A stretch of 64,000 nt of DNA from Nocardia lijiangensis NBRC 108240 (GTDB taxonomy: Bacteria; Actinomycetota; Actinomycetes; Mycobacteriales; Mycobacteriaceae): assembly GCF_001613045.1 (NCBI RefSeq), contig NZ_BDBP01000024.1, positions 1 through 64,000 on the forward strand, read 5' to 3'. The position numbers and the translations under genes are program-made. Every line of letters begins with the position of its first letter. Positions within the stretch are counted from its first letter, which is position 1. Under the pieces are notes generated by a model, which ran no database searches, was not told where the DNA came from, and saw only the letters and a list, made by a program, of their open reading frames with translations. This document shows, in pieces, positions 19,456 through 28,039 of the stretch.

Positions 19456-20466
19456 TCAGGCGGCTCTCCGGCGGACGGTGCGCTCGAGGATCCCGAGCGT
19501 GGCCTTGAGGGCGGACTCGGGGACCACCGGGAAGGTGAAGCGCCCCTTCCATTCTTCGTCGACCTCCGACCAGTCGTAATACGACGTGACGAGGGTGCCG
19601 CCCTCGGTCCGCGCCAGCCGGTAGCCGTAGACATGGCGGACGTGAGGGCGGATTCGGGCTTCGATGGTCCAGGCGATCTCCTCGTCCGGGGTGAACTCGG
19701 TGATGACGACCTCGACGTCGTACTTGCCGAGGGGGACGTCCCCGAGGGCTTCCCGGTCCATGTGAACCAGGAACCGGTCGCCGCGCTGCCTGACCCGTTC
19801 CCCTTCGGCGTCGATGAGCATTCCCGACGCGTCGATGTCCACGTGGCCCTTCGGGTCGGTCAGGACAGCGAAGATGGCTTCGGCGGGGGCGGGGATGAGC
19901 CGGGAAACCTCGATCCGTTCGGTGGCTTCACGCACGGGCGGCGTTGCCGCCGTGGCGGTCAGGACCGCGCGACCGAGGATGTGTGAAGCCATAGTGAAGC
20001 CGAGAACGGCCGGGGTGGCGTCGGCCGGGACGCCGAGGGACGTGACGTCGAGGGCGTGCACCACGACGAAGTAGCGGTGCGGTCCGTGCCCGGCGGGAGG
20101 GGCGGCGCCGAGGAACCGGGCCACGCGGGCGTCGTTGGGCAGCTGGAAGGCGCCCTCGGGCAGGCCCGAGCCGGTGTCGTCCCCGGCGCCCTCGGCCAGC
20201 TCGGTGACGGTGGCGGGAATGTCGGCGACCGCCCAGTGCCAGAACCCGGACCCGGTGGGGGCATCGGGGTCGTAGACGGTGACGGCGTAGCTCTTGGTGC
20301 CTTCCGGGGCCCCACTCCAGGACAGCTGCGGGGAAATGTCCTTCCCGCCGGGGATTTCGGAGGAGAACTGCTCCGGCGACCAGGCGGCGCCGTCGGTGAC
20401 GGTAGCGCTGGTGACGGTGAAGGAGGCCGCCTCGGGGAGGCGAGCGAAGGGGTTGTTGGCGCTCAT
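19456..20466 (-). CDS. PEBP (YbhB/Raf-kinase-inhibitor-like) fused to SRPBCC domain
   Basis: A 336-residue two-domain protein. Residues 15-170 are a phosphatidylethanolamine-binding-like fold with the ligand-pocket motifs DPDAPTGSGFWHW and GHGPHRYFVVVHALD. Residues 182-330 are an SRPBCC/polyketide-cyclase-like domain starting ERIEVSRLIPAPAEAIFAVL. The two families normally occur as separate proteins. Both bind small hydrophobic ligands, so a carrier or sensor role is possible but not shown. It is divergent from a GntR gene over a perfect 16-bp palindrome. The ATG at 20466 has AAAGGAA upstream. Confidence 0.85.
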   Translation of the reverse strand: MSANNPFARLPEAASFTVTSATVTDGAAWSPEQFSSEIPGGKDISPQLSWSGAPEGTKSYAVTVYDPDAPTGSGFWHWAVADIPATVTELAEGAGDDTGSGLPEGAFQLPNDARVARFLGAAPPAGHGPHRYFVVVHALDVTSLGVPADATPAVLGFTMASHILGRAVLTATAATPPVREATERIEVSRLIPAPAEAIFAVLTDPKGHVDIDASGMLIDAEGERVRQRGDRFLVHMDREALGDVPLGKYDVEVVITEFTPDEEIAWTIEARIRPHVRHVYGYRLARTEGGTLVTSYYDWSEVDEEWKGRFTFPVVPESALKATLGILERTVRRRAA

Positions 20467-20543
20467 CGCGTCGTTCCTTTCGGGCCGTGCTGTGGGTGGC
20501 GGTGATTCGGCCGACGCCGGCACCGCAAGATCGACCATAGCAA

Positions 20544-20559
20544 AGATAATCGATTATCT
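20544..20559. promoter_or_regulatory. GntR operator, perfect 16-bp palindrome
   Basis: AGATAATCGATTATCT lies between the divergent PEBP-SRPBCC gene and the GntR gene, 24 bases before the GntR start. Its AT-rich symmetric core stands out from the surrounding GC-rich DNA. It probably mediates autoregulation and control of the fusion gene. Confidence 0.75.
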
Positions 20560-20582
20560 GCCGAATCGTCTATGCTGGCTGC

Positions 20583-21284
20583 ATGACCCGGACGGCCCAG
20601 ACCTCGACCTCGGGGAAACAGATGCTCACCGAGCAGATCTATGCCCACCTGCGGGACGCGATCATGCGCGGGGACTACGCCCCCGGTGACGCCCTCAAAC
20701 CGCAGGACCTCGCCAAGGATCAGGGAGTGAGCCTGGCCGTCGTGCGCGAAGCCCTCGTGCGGGTGGTCGGCGAGGGCCTCGCCGACCGGTTGCCCAACCG
20801 TGGCTTCGCCGTCCCGGCGTTCTCCGACCGCCGCTGGCAGGAGGTCGCAGAGGCCCGCCGGACCATCGAACCGATCCTGCTGCGCATGTCGATCGAGCGC
20901 GGCGACGTCGAATGGGAGGCCCGGGTACGGGCCGCCCACCACCGCTTGGCCCGCACTCCGGCGTTCGTGCCGGAGGAGGGCGAGTACTACAGCGACGCAT
21001 GGTCGGAAGCCCACCGGGTCTTCCACCGCACCCTGCTGGAGGGCTGCGGCAATCCCGTCCTGCTGGAGACCTTCGACCGGATGTGGACCGCGAGCGAGCT
21101 GGCTCGCCGATGGTCGACACACCGCAACCCCGACCGAGATGGCACCGAGGAACACCGCAGGCTGGAGGAAGCGGCGCTGGCCCGCGACGCCGACGCCGCG
21201 GCCGAGGCGCTGACGCGGCACCTCACTCTGACCGCCGCCGCCCTGATCGGCGATACCCACCCCGATCCCGCGAAGGAATCGTGA
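20583..21284 (+). CDS. GntR family regulator, FadR-type
   Basis: A 233-residue protein. The N-terminal winged helix (MLTEQIYAHLRDAIMRGDYAPGDALKPQDLAKDQGVS with VVREALVRVVGEGL) is followed by an all-helical ligand domain whose conserved histidines (FHRTLLEGCGNP, LTRHLTL) are typical of the metal-dependent FCD subgroup. The ligand is unknown. The palindrome just upstream and the divergent PEBP-SRPBCC gene indicate the likely regulon. Confidence 0.88.
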   Translation: MTRTAQTSTSGKQMLTEQIYAHLRDAIMRGDYAPGDALKPQDLAKDQGVSLAVVREALVRVVGEGLADRLPNRGFAVPAFSDRRWQEVAEARRTIEPILLRMSIERGDVEWEARVRAAHHRLARTPAFVPEEGEYYSDAWSEAHRVFHRTLLEGCGNPVLLETFDRMWTASELARRWSTHRNPDRDGTEEHRRLEEAALARDADAAAEALTRHLTLTAAALIGDTHPDPAKES

Positions 21285-21389
21285 TCCTCGCCAACCTGGC
21301 AGAGATCTACGGTTCGCCTACGTAGTCAGGGCCGATGCTCGGTACCCTGAGCCGACAGTAGATCGGACGACGATGAGGGAGTCGGTACG

Positions 21390-21770
21390 GTGCGCGGATT
21401 CGGAGACCTGGAGGCGGTGATCATGGACCGCATCTGGGACAGAGACGCGGAATCCACGACGGTACGGGAGATTTTCGAGGAACTCTCCGCCGAGCGTGGC
21501 ATCGCGTACACCACGGTGATGTCCACCATGGACAACTTGCACCGCAAAGGGTGGCTGGCGCGGGAACGGGCGGGCAAGGCCTACCGGTACTGGCCGACGC
21601 TCACCCGCGAGGAGCACAGCGCCCGGCTGATGCTGGAGGCCCTCGGCTCCGGAGGGCGCTCGGATCTGGTGCTCAGTCACTTCGTGGATCGGATCAGCGC
21701 CGAGGAATCCGCTGGGCTGCGAGCAGCGTTGCGCAGGCTGACCACGCGACGAACGCCCGAGGCCCCGTGA
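21390..21770 (+). CDS. BlaI/MecI family repressor
   Basis: A 126-residue winged-helix repressor. Helices FGDLEAVIMDRIWD and YTTVMSTMDNLHRKGWL and the wing (ARERAGKAYRYWPT) are standard for the family, and the C-terminal dimerisation helix contains the region cleaved during induction. It starts at a GTG preceded by GAGGGAG and overlaps the following M56 peptidase gene by four bases. The short palindrome CTACGTAG at 21318-21325 resembles half of a BlaI site. No beta-lactamase gene is nearby, so the signal is more likely cell-wall or respiratory stress, as for mycobacterial BlaI. Confidence 0.88.
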   Translation: MRGFGDLEAVIMDRIWDRDAESTTVREIFEELSAERGIAYTTVMSTMDNLHRKGWLARERAGKAYRYWPTLTREEHSARLMLEALGSGGRSDLVLSHFVDRISAEESAGLRAALRRLTTRRTPEAP

Positions 21771-22717
21771 ACGTCGCGCTGTGCCTGATGGCCTACGGCA
21801 GCACCGTCGCGGTCTTCGGACCGCCGGTGCTGCACCGGCTCACCCGCCGCGGCGTCGCGCCGCGGCTGGGGGTGCTGGCCTGGCTGGTCGCCATCGCCGG
21901 GGCGCTGGGCGCCTGGGTGCTCGCGGCGGGCCTGTTGGTCGTCGAGTTCGCCACCTATTGGCGGCACCCGAGCGAGGCACTGCGCGCGTGCTATTCGGTG
22001 CTGTCCTTCCCCGTGCACATCCACGGGGGCTGGGGGGCTCAGCTCGTCACCTATTCGCTGGCGGCGCTGCTCGCCTCCGGCGTCGCGGCGATGTCGCTGC
22101 AGGCCGCGCGGGTCGCACTGCGTCTGCGCAGGCGCACCATGGCGCACGGGCGAGCCGTGCGGATGGTCGGGCGGGAGCTGCCCGACGTCGGCGCGGTGGT
22201 GCTGGATTCACCGGAGCCGCAAGCCTATTGCGTCGCGGGGCGGCCCGACACCATCGTCGTCACCAGCGCCGCGCTGGACGCGCTGACCCGCGAACAGCTG
22301 GCCGCCGTCCTCGCGCACGAACACGCTCATCTGCGCGGCAGGCACGCCGCGCTCACCGCCGTCTTGCGCGCGGTGGCGACCACGCTGCCCGGTCTGCGGC
22401 TGCTCACCGCGGGCAGCGTGGAGATCGGCAGGCTGCTGGAGATGTGCGCCGACGACCGCGCGGCCCGGGTCCACGGCCGCGAACCACTGCTCGGCGGGCT
22501 GCTCGCCCTCGTCGGCGCGGGCGCCCGGGTGCCCGTCGGCGCGCTCGGCGCGGCGGGCACCGCGGTTCTGGCCCGCGCCGAACGGCTGGTCGACCCGGTG
22601 ACGGGAATGCACCGCGCCACCAACCGGACCGCGTTGCTCGGCGTGATCGCGGCCACCGTGATCGGCCTGTTCGAGATCGCCGTCGGCATTCTGTTCTGCA
22701 GCACCATGATCAACTGA
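21767..22717 (+). CDS. M56 family membrane metallopeptidase (BlaR1-like, no sensor domain)
   Basis: A 316-residue membrane protease predicted to cleave the adjacent BlaI-type repressor. Hydrophobic helices lie near residues 1-20, 35-60, 88-110 and 293-313. The zinc motif HEHAH is at H184-E185-H188, with a downstream glutamate in EMCADDRAARVHGRE. Unlike BlaR1/MecR1 it ends after the fourth helix and lacks the extracellular penicillin-binding sensor, so what activates it is unclear. The GTG start overlaps the repressor stop (GTGA). Confidence 0.87.
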   Translation: MNVALCLMAYGSTVAVFGPPVLHRLTRRGVAPRLGVLAWLVAIAGALGAWVLAAGLLVVEFATYWRHPSEALRACYSVLSFPVHIHGGWGAQLVTYSLAALLASGVAAMSLQAARVALRLRRRTMAHGRAVRMVGRELPDVGAVVLDSPEPQAYCVAGRPDTIVVTSAALDALTREQLAAVLAHEHAHLRGRHAALTAVLRAVATTLPGLRLLTAGSVEIGRLLEMCADDRAARVHGREPLLGGLLALVGAGARVPVGALGAAGTAVLARAERLVDPVTGMHRATNRTALLGVIAATVIGLFEIAVGILFCSTMIN

Positions 22718-22787
22718 CCCGCCCCGGTTGTCGGACCGCCCGGGTAGCGTGCCGGAGCACGATCATCGGCTGACACAGGAGGATTCG

Positions 22788-23894
22788 GTGCGCGTCACCT
22801 GGGATCAGGTCTTCGCCTGGCGGCTCGCCCGCCAATTCGTCACGCGACCCGCCGCGTCGAGCGTGCCGGAGCTCGTCGGCCGCCTCTGCGGTGTGCAAGC
22901 CCAGGTCACCTCCGCGGCGGAAACCGCGGTCGCGCTGCGCAGTACCGCGCCCGAGGACGGGGCGGTCGTGCGCGAACTCTCGAACGGCACATTGATCAAG
23001 ACCTGGGCCATGCGCGGCACCCTGCACGCCATGACCCCCGCGGGCGCCGCCGCCGTGCTCCCGCTCATCGCTTCCGCCCGAACCTGGGAAAAGCCTTCGT
23101 GGCAGCGCACTTTCGGCGCCACACCCGCGGAGGTCGCCGCACTCACCCAGGCGGTGGGCGGAATCCTCGCCGCCGCCGAACTCACCCGCGAGGAATTGGT
23201 GGAGGCGCTGCTCTCCGACAAGGCATTCCACAAACTGGGCGAGGAACTGCGCTCGGGCTGGGGCGCGCTGCTCAAGCCGCTCGCCTGGCAGGGCGCCATC
23301 TGCCACGGACCGGCGCGCGGCAACAAGGTGACCTTCACCAGCCCGGCGCGACTGATCCCGGACTGGCGGGCGCTACCCGAACCCGATGCCGCCGCGCCCG
23401 CCGCCATCACCGCCTACCTCGGTGCGTACGGTCCCGCGACACCGGAAACCTTCGACGCTTGGCTCAGCCGAAACAGCCTGCGCAAGAACACCGTACGCGG
23501 CTGGTTCGCGGAGCTGGGCGACGCGCTCACGCCGGTCGAGGTCGAGGGCCGCACCGGTTACGTGCTCACCGAACACGCCGACGAACTCGCCGCCACCGAG
23601 CCGACCGCCTCGGTACACCTGCTCGGCCCGTTCGACCAGTACGTGCTCGGACCGGGCACCGGCGACACCGAACTGCTGCCGAAAGTGCACCGCGCGTCGG
23701 TCAGCCGAACCGCAGGCTGGATCGCCCCGATCGTCGTGGTGGACGGGCGGATCGCGGGTACCTGGGAACTCGAGGGCGCCGAAGTAGTCGTGAGCATGTT
23801 CGACGGCGCCGCGCTCCCGAAGAAACTCGACGCCGCCGCGGCCCGCGTCGCCCGCGCCGCCGGACTGGATTCGGTGAGCGTCCGCACGGCCTAG
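22788..23894 (+). CDS. AlkZ-like winged-helix DNA glycosylase (HTH_42 superfamily)
   Basis: A 368-residue member of the winged-helix glycosylase family that includes AlkZ, which unhooks azinomycin interstrand crosslinks, and E. coli YcaQ. The catalytic motif Q-x-Q is present as Q37-A38-Q39 (CGVQAQV), the position reported for Streptomyces AlkZ. Other shared blocks are KTWAMRGTLHAM and the C-terminal LLGPFDQYVLGP. AGGAGG stands five bases before the GTG at 22788. The substrate, whether crosslinks or monoadducts, cannot be told from sequence. It follows the BlaI/M56 pair but has its own ribosome site. Confidence 0.82.
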   Translation: MRVTWDQVFAWRLARQFVTRPAASSVPELVGRLCGVQAQVTSAAETAVALRSTAPEDGAVVRELSNGTLIKTWAMRGTLHAMTPAGAAAVLPLIASARTWEKPSWQRTFGATPAEVAALTQAVGGILAAAELTREELVEALLSDKAFHKLGEELRSGWGALLKPLAWQGAICHGPARGNKVTFTSPARLIPDWRALPEPDAAAPAAITAYLGAYGPATPETFDAWLSRNSLRKNTVRGWFAELGDALTPVEVEGRTGYVLTEHADELAATEPTASVHLLGPFDQYVLGPGTGDTELLPKVHRASVSRTAGWIAPIVVVDGRIAGTWELEGAEVVVSMFDGAALPKKLDAAAARVARAAGLDSVSVRTA

Positions 23895-24249
23895 AGACCG
23901 GCCATTTTCGCGCAGGAGCGCTCCCTCAGGAATGTGTCTCCACCCCCAACGAAATCGCCCCGCGCCTCCTCGGGCCGGTCTGACCAATCGTCGGCGTCGG
24001 CGAATGAAAGTTCGGTGATCGATATTCAGGGTGTCCGGCGGGGACGCTTCTGGGTATGCATCCAGACCACGCATCGCAACCGAGTGGTCCACTACTCATG
24101 ACAGTGCCGCCCAGGTAGCCCACTCTGAAACCGAGGCCGATGACCTTCCCCGACCCCACGGCCATCGTGTTTCACACGGTCGCGATCGGCTGCCGAAGCG
24201 CACTGCCGTCGGTGAGGGCCGTGGATGCTTGCGCCAGGAGGACAGGCAC
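23895..24249. other. Gene-free spacer
   Basis: About 355 bases between the glycosylase gene and the following orphan gene. The reading frames here change character and no codon-biased frame persists. No terminator with a T-run, dyad operator or RNA fold was recognised. It should contain the promoter of the next gene. Confidence 0.5.
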
Positions 24250-25269
24250 ATGTCGAAGTCCGCCCACAATGCCGAGAACGCCAGCAAGCGGCGTTCGGTC
24301 CTCGATGGGAAGAAGGGCTCGGTTCGGGTCACCGCGATAGTGGCGGCTCTGTCTGGAGTAGTGGCGCTGGTCGGCGGAGCGCTTGGCCTTTGGGACGATA
24401 TTGCCGACCGTATGCGTGCGGACCGGCCGCAGATCACCGCCACTCCGAATCCCCTGCGCGCCTGGCACGAGGATTTCGCGACATGCCCCGAGCCCTCTAC
24501 ATCGGTGTGGTTCGACGAGCCTTTGGTCCTGCGCGACTATTCGCGCCCCATTGTCTCCGCACTTGGCGCTGAGCTCCGGGGTGAAGTCGCTCGCGCAGGT
24601 GACAAGGGAGGGCCTCGCAAAGATGGACGCACTTTCTCCGAAATCAGTTGGACAACATTCAGGGTCCACGAAGGCGTTTACGACGTCCCCGAGTCCGACT
24701 TCGACCTAAAGACGTTCGAGGACGCGGGCGCGATCCAGGTTGGACCTCGCTATATCGACCTCGACTTCTTCAACCCGACGGATGATGTTTTGAGGATCGT
24801 CGACGTTGGCCTCGAGGTCGAGCGGCTGCCGGTCCCGACCGGAACCCTCTACGTGCCGGCACCGTACGGAGGAGGCGACAGGGTTCGCGTGATGACGTTC
24901 GACCTGCGTGACGAAAACCCGCAAGCGCTGGCCTTTGCCGAAGGGTGCACACGCAAGCCGTTCTTCGCCACCTATTCCCTCGAGGTCGAGCCAGGGAAGG
25001 GGATGATCCTTGGGCTCCGAGTCGAGCCTGCCGACTGCTTGTGCCGGTTCCGCTTCCGGATCGACTACGTCGATGACCGAGGCAGGAGAAGCGCGATCAC
25101 CGTGCCGGATCGGAACCAGCCACCGCTTCTCGCCGTCGGCATCACGAAGCGTGAGCGGTTCGGCATGTACTACCAGTCCAATACCGAGCCGGGCGGTCCT
25201 GGATACACCAAGTACGACTGTCGACAGGATCCTGAAAGTTGTACGCGCCCTATGGGTTACGGCCGCTGA
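24250..25269 (+). CDS. Orphan membrane-anchored protein, unknown function
   Basis: A 339-residue protein with a short basic cytoplasmic N-terminus, one membrane helix at about residues 26-46 (VTAIVAALSGVVALVGGAL), and a roughly 290-residue domain predicted outside. The latter has paired cysteines (CRQDPESC near the end, CLC and a single CTRK earlier) and beta-rich stretches. No family was recognised. GGAGG precedes the ATG; the longer in-frame upstream region is unlikely to be coding. Codon use seems less GC3-extreme than in neighbours, which may hint at acquisition. Confidence 0.7.
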   Translation: MSKSAHNAENASKRRSVLDGKKGSVRVTAIVAALSGVVALVGGALGLWDDIADRMRADRPQITATPNPLRAWHEDFATCPEPSTSVWFDEPLVLRDYSRPIVSALGAELRGEVARAGDKGGPRKDGRTFSEISWTTFRVHEGVYDVPESDFDLKTFEDAGAIQVGPRYIDLDFFNPTDDVLRIVDVGLEVERLPVPTGTLYVPAPYGGGDRVRVMTFDLRDENPQALAFAEGCTRKPFFATYSLEVEPGKGMILGLRVEPADCLCRFRFRIDYVDDRGRRSAITVPDRNQPPLLAVGITKRERFGMYYQSNTEPGGPGYTKYDCRQDPESCTRPMGYGR

Positions 25270-25375
25270 TTGCTGAGAACTGCGACGCGGAGGCAGTGCG
25301 GATTCCGCAGGTTTCGACCACGCTCCCCGGCGGTGTTGCGAGTTTTCGACAGTCGGCGTCGAGGTCCGGCGTCGA

Positions 25376-26119
25376 CTACCCGAGCTTCGCGACGAAGACC
25401 TCCAGCCCGTCCAGAATTCGTTGCAGTCCGAAGTCGAAGTGGTCGAAGGATGGGTCGAAAGCCGCTTCGGAGAGTGACGCCATGATCGGGTAGCGGCCGG
25501 TGGACAGGGCCTTCCCGAGTACCGGTGACTGGACTTCCCAGAACTCGGCATCGGTCATGCCTGTGGTGCGTTCGGCTTCCTGCTCGGACAGTTGGGTGCG
25601 GGCGACGCCGGAGACGTAGCCGGAGATCATGACGAGAACCGAGATCATCTCGGGATCCGCGAGGCCCATCGGCTTGATCCCTGTGAGTAGATGTTCCATG
25701 CCCGCCAGCGCGCCCGGGCCCAGGACGGGTCGAGTCTGGTTGACCTGGAGCAGCCAGGGATGGCGCCGATACATCTCGAGCGATTCGTACGCGAACTCGC
25801 GCAGCGTCGCGCGCCAGCCTTCGGACGGGGGCTCGCCCTCGGGGGGTTGCTGCACGCGATCGAGCATGAGGTCGAGCAGTTCGGCCTTGCCGGGCAGGTA
25901 CCGGTACAGCGACATCGTGCCGGTGCCCAATTCGGTCGCGACCCGCCGCATGGTGACGGCCGCCAAGCCTTCGGCGTCGGCCACTCGCACCGCGGCTTCG
26001 ACGATCCGGTCCAGTGTCAGCGTGGGTTTGGGCCCGCGGCTGGGGCGGTGACCGGTGTCCCAGAGCAGATCGAGTGTGCGCGCGAGGTCGCCGCTGCCGC
26101 TGGTCTCCGTCGTCGTCAT
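25376..26119 (-). CDS. TetR family regulator of the adjacent ABC exporter
   Basis: A 247-residue TetR protein of the TetR_C_1 (tetracycline-repressor-like) group. The HTH is VTMRRVATELGTGTMSLYRYLPGKAELLDLMLD near residues 55-88, and the C-terminal ligand domain is long. It diverges from an ABC exporter operon over a striking double operator, so it most likely represses both and responds to an exported drug-like compound. Confidence 0.9.
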   Translation of the reverse strand: MTTTETSGSGDLARTLDLLWDTGHRPSRGPKPTLTLDRIVEAAVRVADAEGLAAVTMRRVATELGTGTMSLYRYLPGKAELLDLMLDRVQQPPEGEPPSEGWRATLREFAYESLEMYRRHPWLLQVNQTRPVLGPGALAGMEHLLTGIKPMGLADPEMISVLVMISGYVSGVARTQLSEQEAERTTGMTDAEFWEVQSPVLGKALSTGRYPIMASLSEAAFDPSFDHFDFGLQRILDGLEVFVAKLG

Positions 26120-26145
26120 GGATTCAGATTAATAGCTTGGCGGAA

Positions 26146-26189
26146 AACTGGGTACGTTGTACTCTAAATCGGGTACAACGTACCCAGTT
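26146..26189. promoter_or_regulatory. Double TetR operator, 17-bp perfect inverted arms
   Basis: The left arm 26146-26162 (AACTGGGTACGTTGTAC) and right arm 26173-26189 are exact reverse complements around a 10-base spacer. Each arm itself contains a smaller dyad, GTAC-N3-GTAC (26152-26162 and 26173-26183), so two repressor dimers could bind side by side. It lies between the TetR start and the ABC ATPase start. Confidence 0.85.
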
Positions 26190-26211
26190 AGGGTCCGACA
26201 GGGAGGATGCA

Positions 26212-27171
26212 GTGAACGACTACGCGGTGCGGGCCGAGGGCTTGCGCAAGAGATACGGGGACAAGAACGCGCTCGACGGCTTCGACCTCACCGTGCGACG
26301 CGGCACGGTGCACGGGCTGCTCGGCCCGAACGGGGCGGGCAAGACGACGGCCGTGCGCATCCTGTCGACTCTCATCCGGCTCGACAGCGGGCACGCGACG
26401 GTGGCCGGACTCGACGTGGCGCGGCAGGCCAGGGAGGTCAGGGCGCGCATCGGGCTGACGGGCCAGTATGCGGCCGTCGACGAGGTGCTCACCGGGCGGC
26501 AGAACCTCGAAATGTTCGGCAGGCTGTTCCATTTGGGCGGACGCCGGGCCAAGCAGCGGGCGAACGAGCTGCTGGAACGCTTCGATCTGGTCGAGGCCGC
26601 CGACCGCGGCGTCGGAAAGTACAGCGGCGGCATGCGGCGGCGCCTGGATCTGGCCGCCTCGATGATCCTCGCCCCGGACGTGCTGTTCCTGGACGAGCCG
26701 ACCACGGGACTGGATCCGCGCAGCCGCGGCGAGGTGTGGGAATCGGTGCGCGCGTTGGTCGCCGACGGCACCACCGTGCTGCTCACCACGCAGTACCTCG
26801 AGGAGGCGGATCGGCTCGCCGCCCGCATCACCGTCATCGATCAGGGGCGTGCGATCGCCGACGACACCCCGGACGGCCTGAAGAACACGGTGGGCGGCGA
26901 CCTGATCGAGGTGGTCGCCGCGGAGACGGCCGATCTGCCGCTGGTGGCCAAGGTGGTCGCCCGGGTCTGCACGGGCGAGCCGGACTCCGACGACGCCGAG
27001 CGGCGCGTGTACGGGCCGGTGACCGACCGCGTCGCCGCGCTCACCGAGGTGGCCCGCACCCTCCAGGACGAGGGCATCGCGGTGGAGGACATCGGGTTGC
27101 GCCGCCCGAGCCTCGACGACGTGTTCCTGCAGCTGACCGGACACCGGACGATCGCCGAGGAGGCCGCCTGA
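26212..27171 (+). CDS. Daunorubicin-resistance-type ABC transporter ATPase (DrrA-like)
   Basis: A 319-residue ATP-binding subunit. Walker [10 protein letters not shown] lies near residues 39-47, the ABC signature [12 protein letters not shown] near 141, Walker [14 protein letters not shown] near 163, and the switch histidine is replaced by glutamine in [11 protein letters not shown], as in DrrA. The C-terminal 80 residues match the regulatory extension of this subfamily. GGGAGG precedes the GTG at 26212, and a one-base overlap (TGATG) couples it to the permease. Expected to power export of lipophilic drugs. Confidence 0.93.
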   Translation: MNDYAVRAEGLRKRYGDKNALDGFDLTVRRGTVHGLLGPNGAGKTTAVRILSTLIRLDSGHATVAGLDVARQAREVRARIGLTGQYAAVDEVLTGRQNLEMFGRLFHLGGRRAKQRANELLERFDLVEAADRGVGKYSGGMRRRLDLAASMILAPDVLFLDEPTTGLDPRSRGEVWESVRALVADGTTVLLTTQYLEEADRLAARITVIDQGRAIADDTPDGLKNTVGGDLIEVVAAETADLPLVAKVVARVCTGEPDSDDAERRVYGPVTDRVAALTEVARTLQDEGIAVEDIGLRRPSLDDVFLQLTGHRTIAEEAA

Positions 27172-27989
27172 TGAGTAACACCGATCTCGTGCAGACCCGG
27201 TCCCGGGCGTACTGGGCGGTCGCCGACTGCTGGAATGTGGTGCGGCGCGGGCTGACTCACTACCAGCGGCAGCCGGTGAACATCGCATGGCAGCTCGGCT
27301 TCCCGATCCTGTCGGTGCTGCTGTACGGCTACGTGTTCGGCAGCGCCATGACGGTGCCCGGTGGTGGCGACTACCGGGACTTCCTGATGCCGGGCATGTT
27401 CGCGATGACAATGGCGTTCGGCTTCGTCAACACCGCGACGCTCGTCGTCTACGACGCCACCAAGGGCGTCATCGACCGATTCCGTTCCATGCCGATGGCG
27501 CCCTCGGCGGTGGTGTCCGGGCGCGGCGTGACCGATCTGATCGTGGCGTGCGCCGAGCTGACCATCCTGATGATCACCGCGTATGCGATCGGCTGGCGGC
27601 CGGACGGCGGGATCCTCGGCGCGGCAGCATCTTTCGTGCTGCTGCTGTGGTTGCGGTTCGCGCTGATCTGGGTCGGTGTCTGGCTGGGGCTGCTGGTGCC
27701 GAACCCGGAGGCGGCGGGCGGGCTGTTCGCCGTCGCGTTCCCGCTGACGATGATCTCCAGCATCTTCGTCGCCCCGCAGCTCATGCCGAACTGGTTGGGG
27801 CATATCGCGGCGTGGAACCCCATTTCCTCGACCGTGGCCGCCACCCGTGAGCTGTTCGGAACTCCGGTGGGCAGCGGGGACTCGTGGATCGAGCAGCACG
27901 CCGTGTTGATGGCGGTGGTGTGGCCGCTGGTGCTGACAGCGATCTTCCTGCCCCTCGCGGTGCATCGTTTCCAGCGGTTGAGCCGCTGA
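27171..27989 (+). CDS. ABC-2 type drug exporter permease (DrrB-like)
   Basis: A 272-residue integral membrane protein with six hydrophobic segments, the partner of the preceding ATPase. ABC-2 features include the amphipathic N-terminal helix ([22 protein letters not shown]), [11 protein letters not shown] in helix two, and the conserved [15 protein letters not shown] loop before the last helix, where actinobacterial DrrB homologues have the same NP. Ends just before a strong bidirectional terminator. Confidence 0.92.
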   Translation: MSNTDLVQTRSRAYWAVADCWNVVRRGLTHYQRQPVNIAWQLGFPILSVLLYGYVFGSAMTVPGGGDYRDFLMPGMFAMTMAFGFVNTATLVVYDATKGVIDRFRSMPMAPSAVVSGRGVTDLIVACAELTILMITAYAIGWRPDGGILGAAASFVLLLWLRFALIWVGVWLGLLVPNPEAAGGLFAVAFPLTMISSIFVAPQLMPNWLGHIAAWNPISSTVAATRELFGTPVGSGDSWIEQHAVLMAVVWPLVLTAIFLPLAVHRFQRLSR

Positions 27990-27993
27990 AAAC

Positions 27994-28036
27994 CGGTCGC
28001 TGCCCGGCATTGTCGAGCGATGCCGGGCAGCGACCG
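27994..28036. terminator. Bidirectional hairpin terminator
   Basis: A perfect 17-base stem (27994-28010 with 28020-28036) and nine-base loop lies between the convergent permease and MFS genes. It has no clear T-run, which is common in high-GC actinobacteria. Confidence 0.8.
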
Positions 28037-28039
28037 TCG

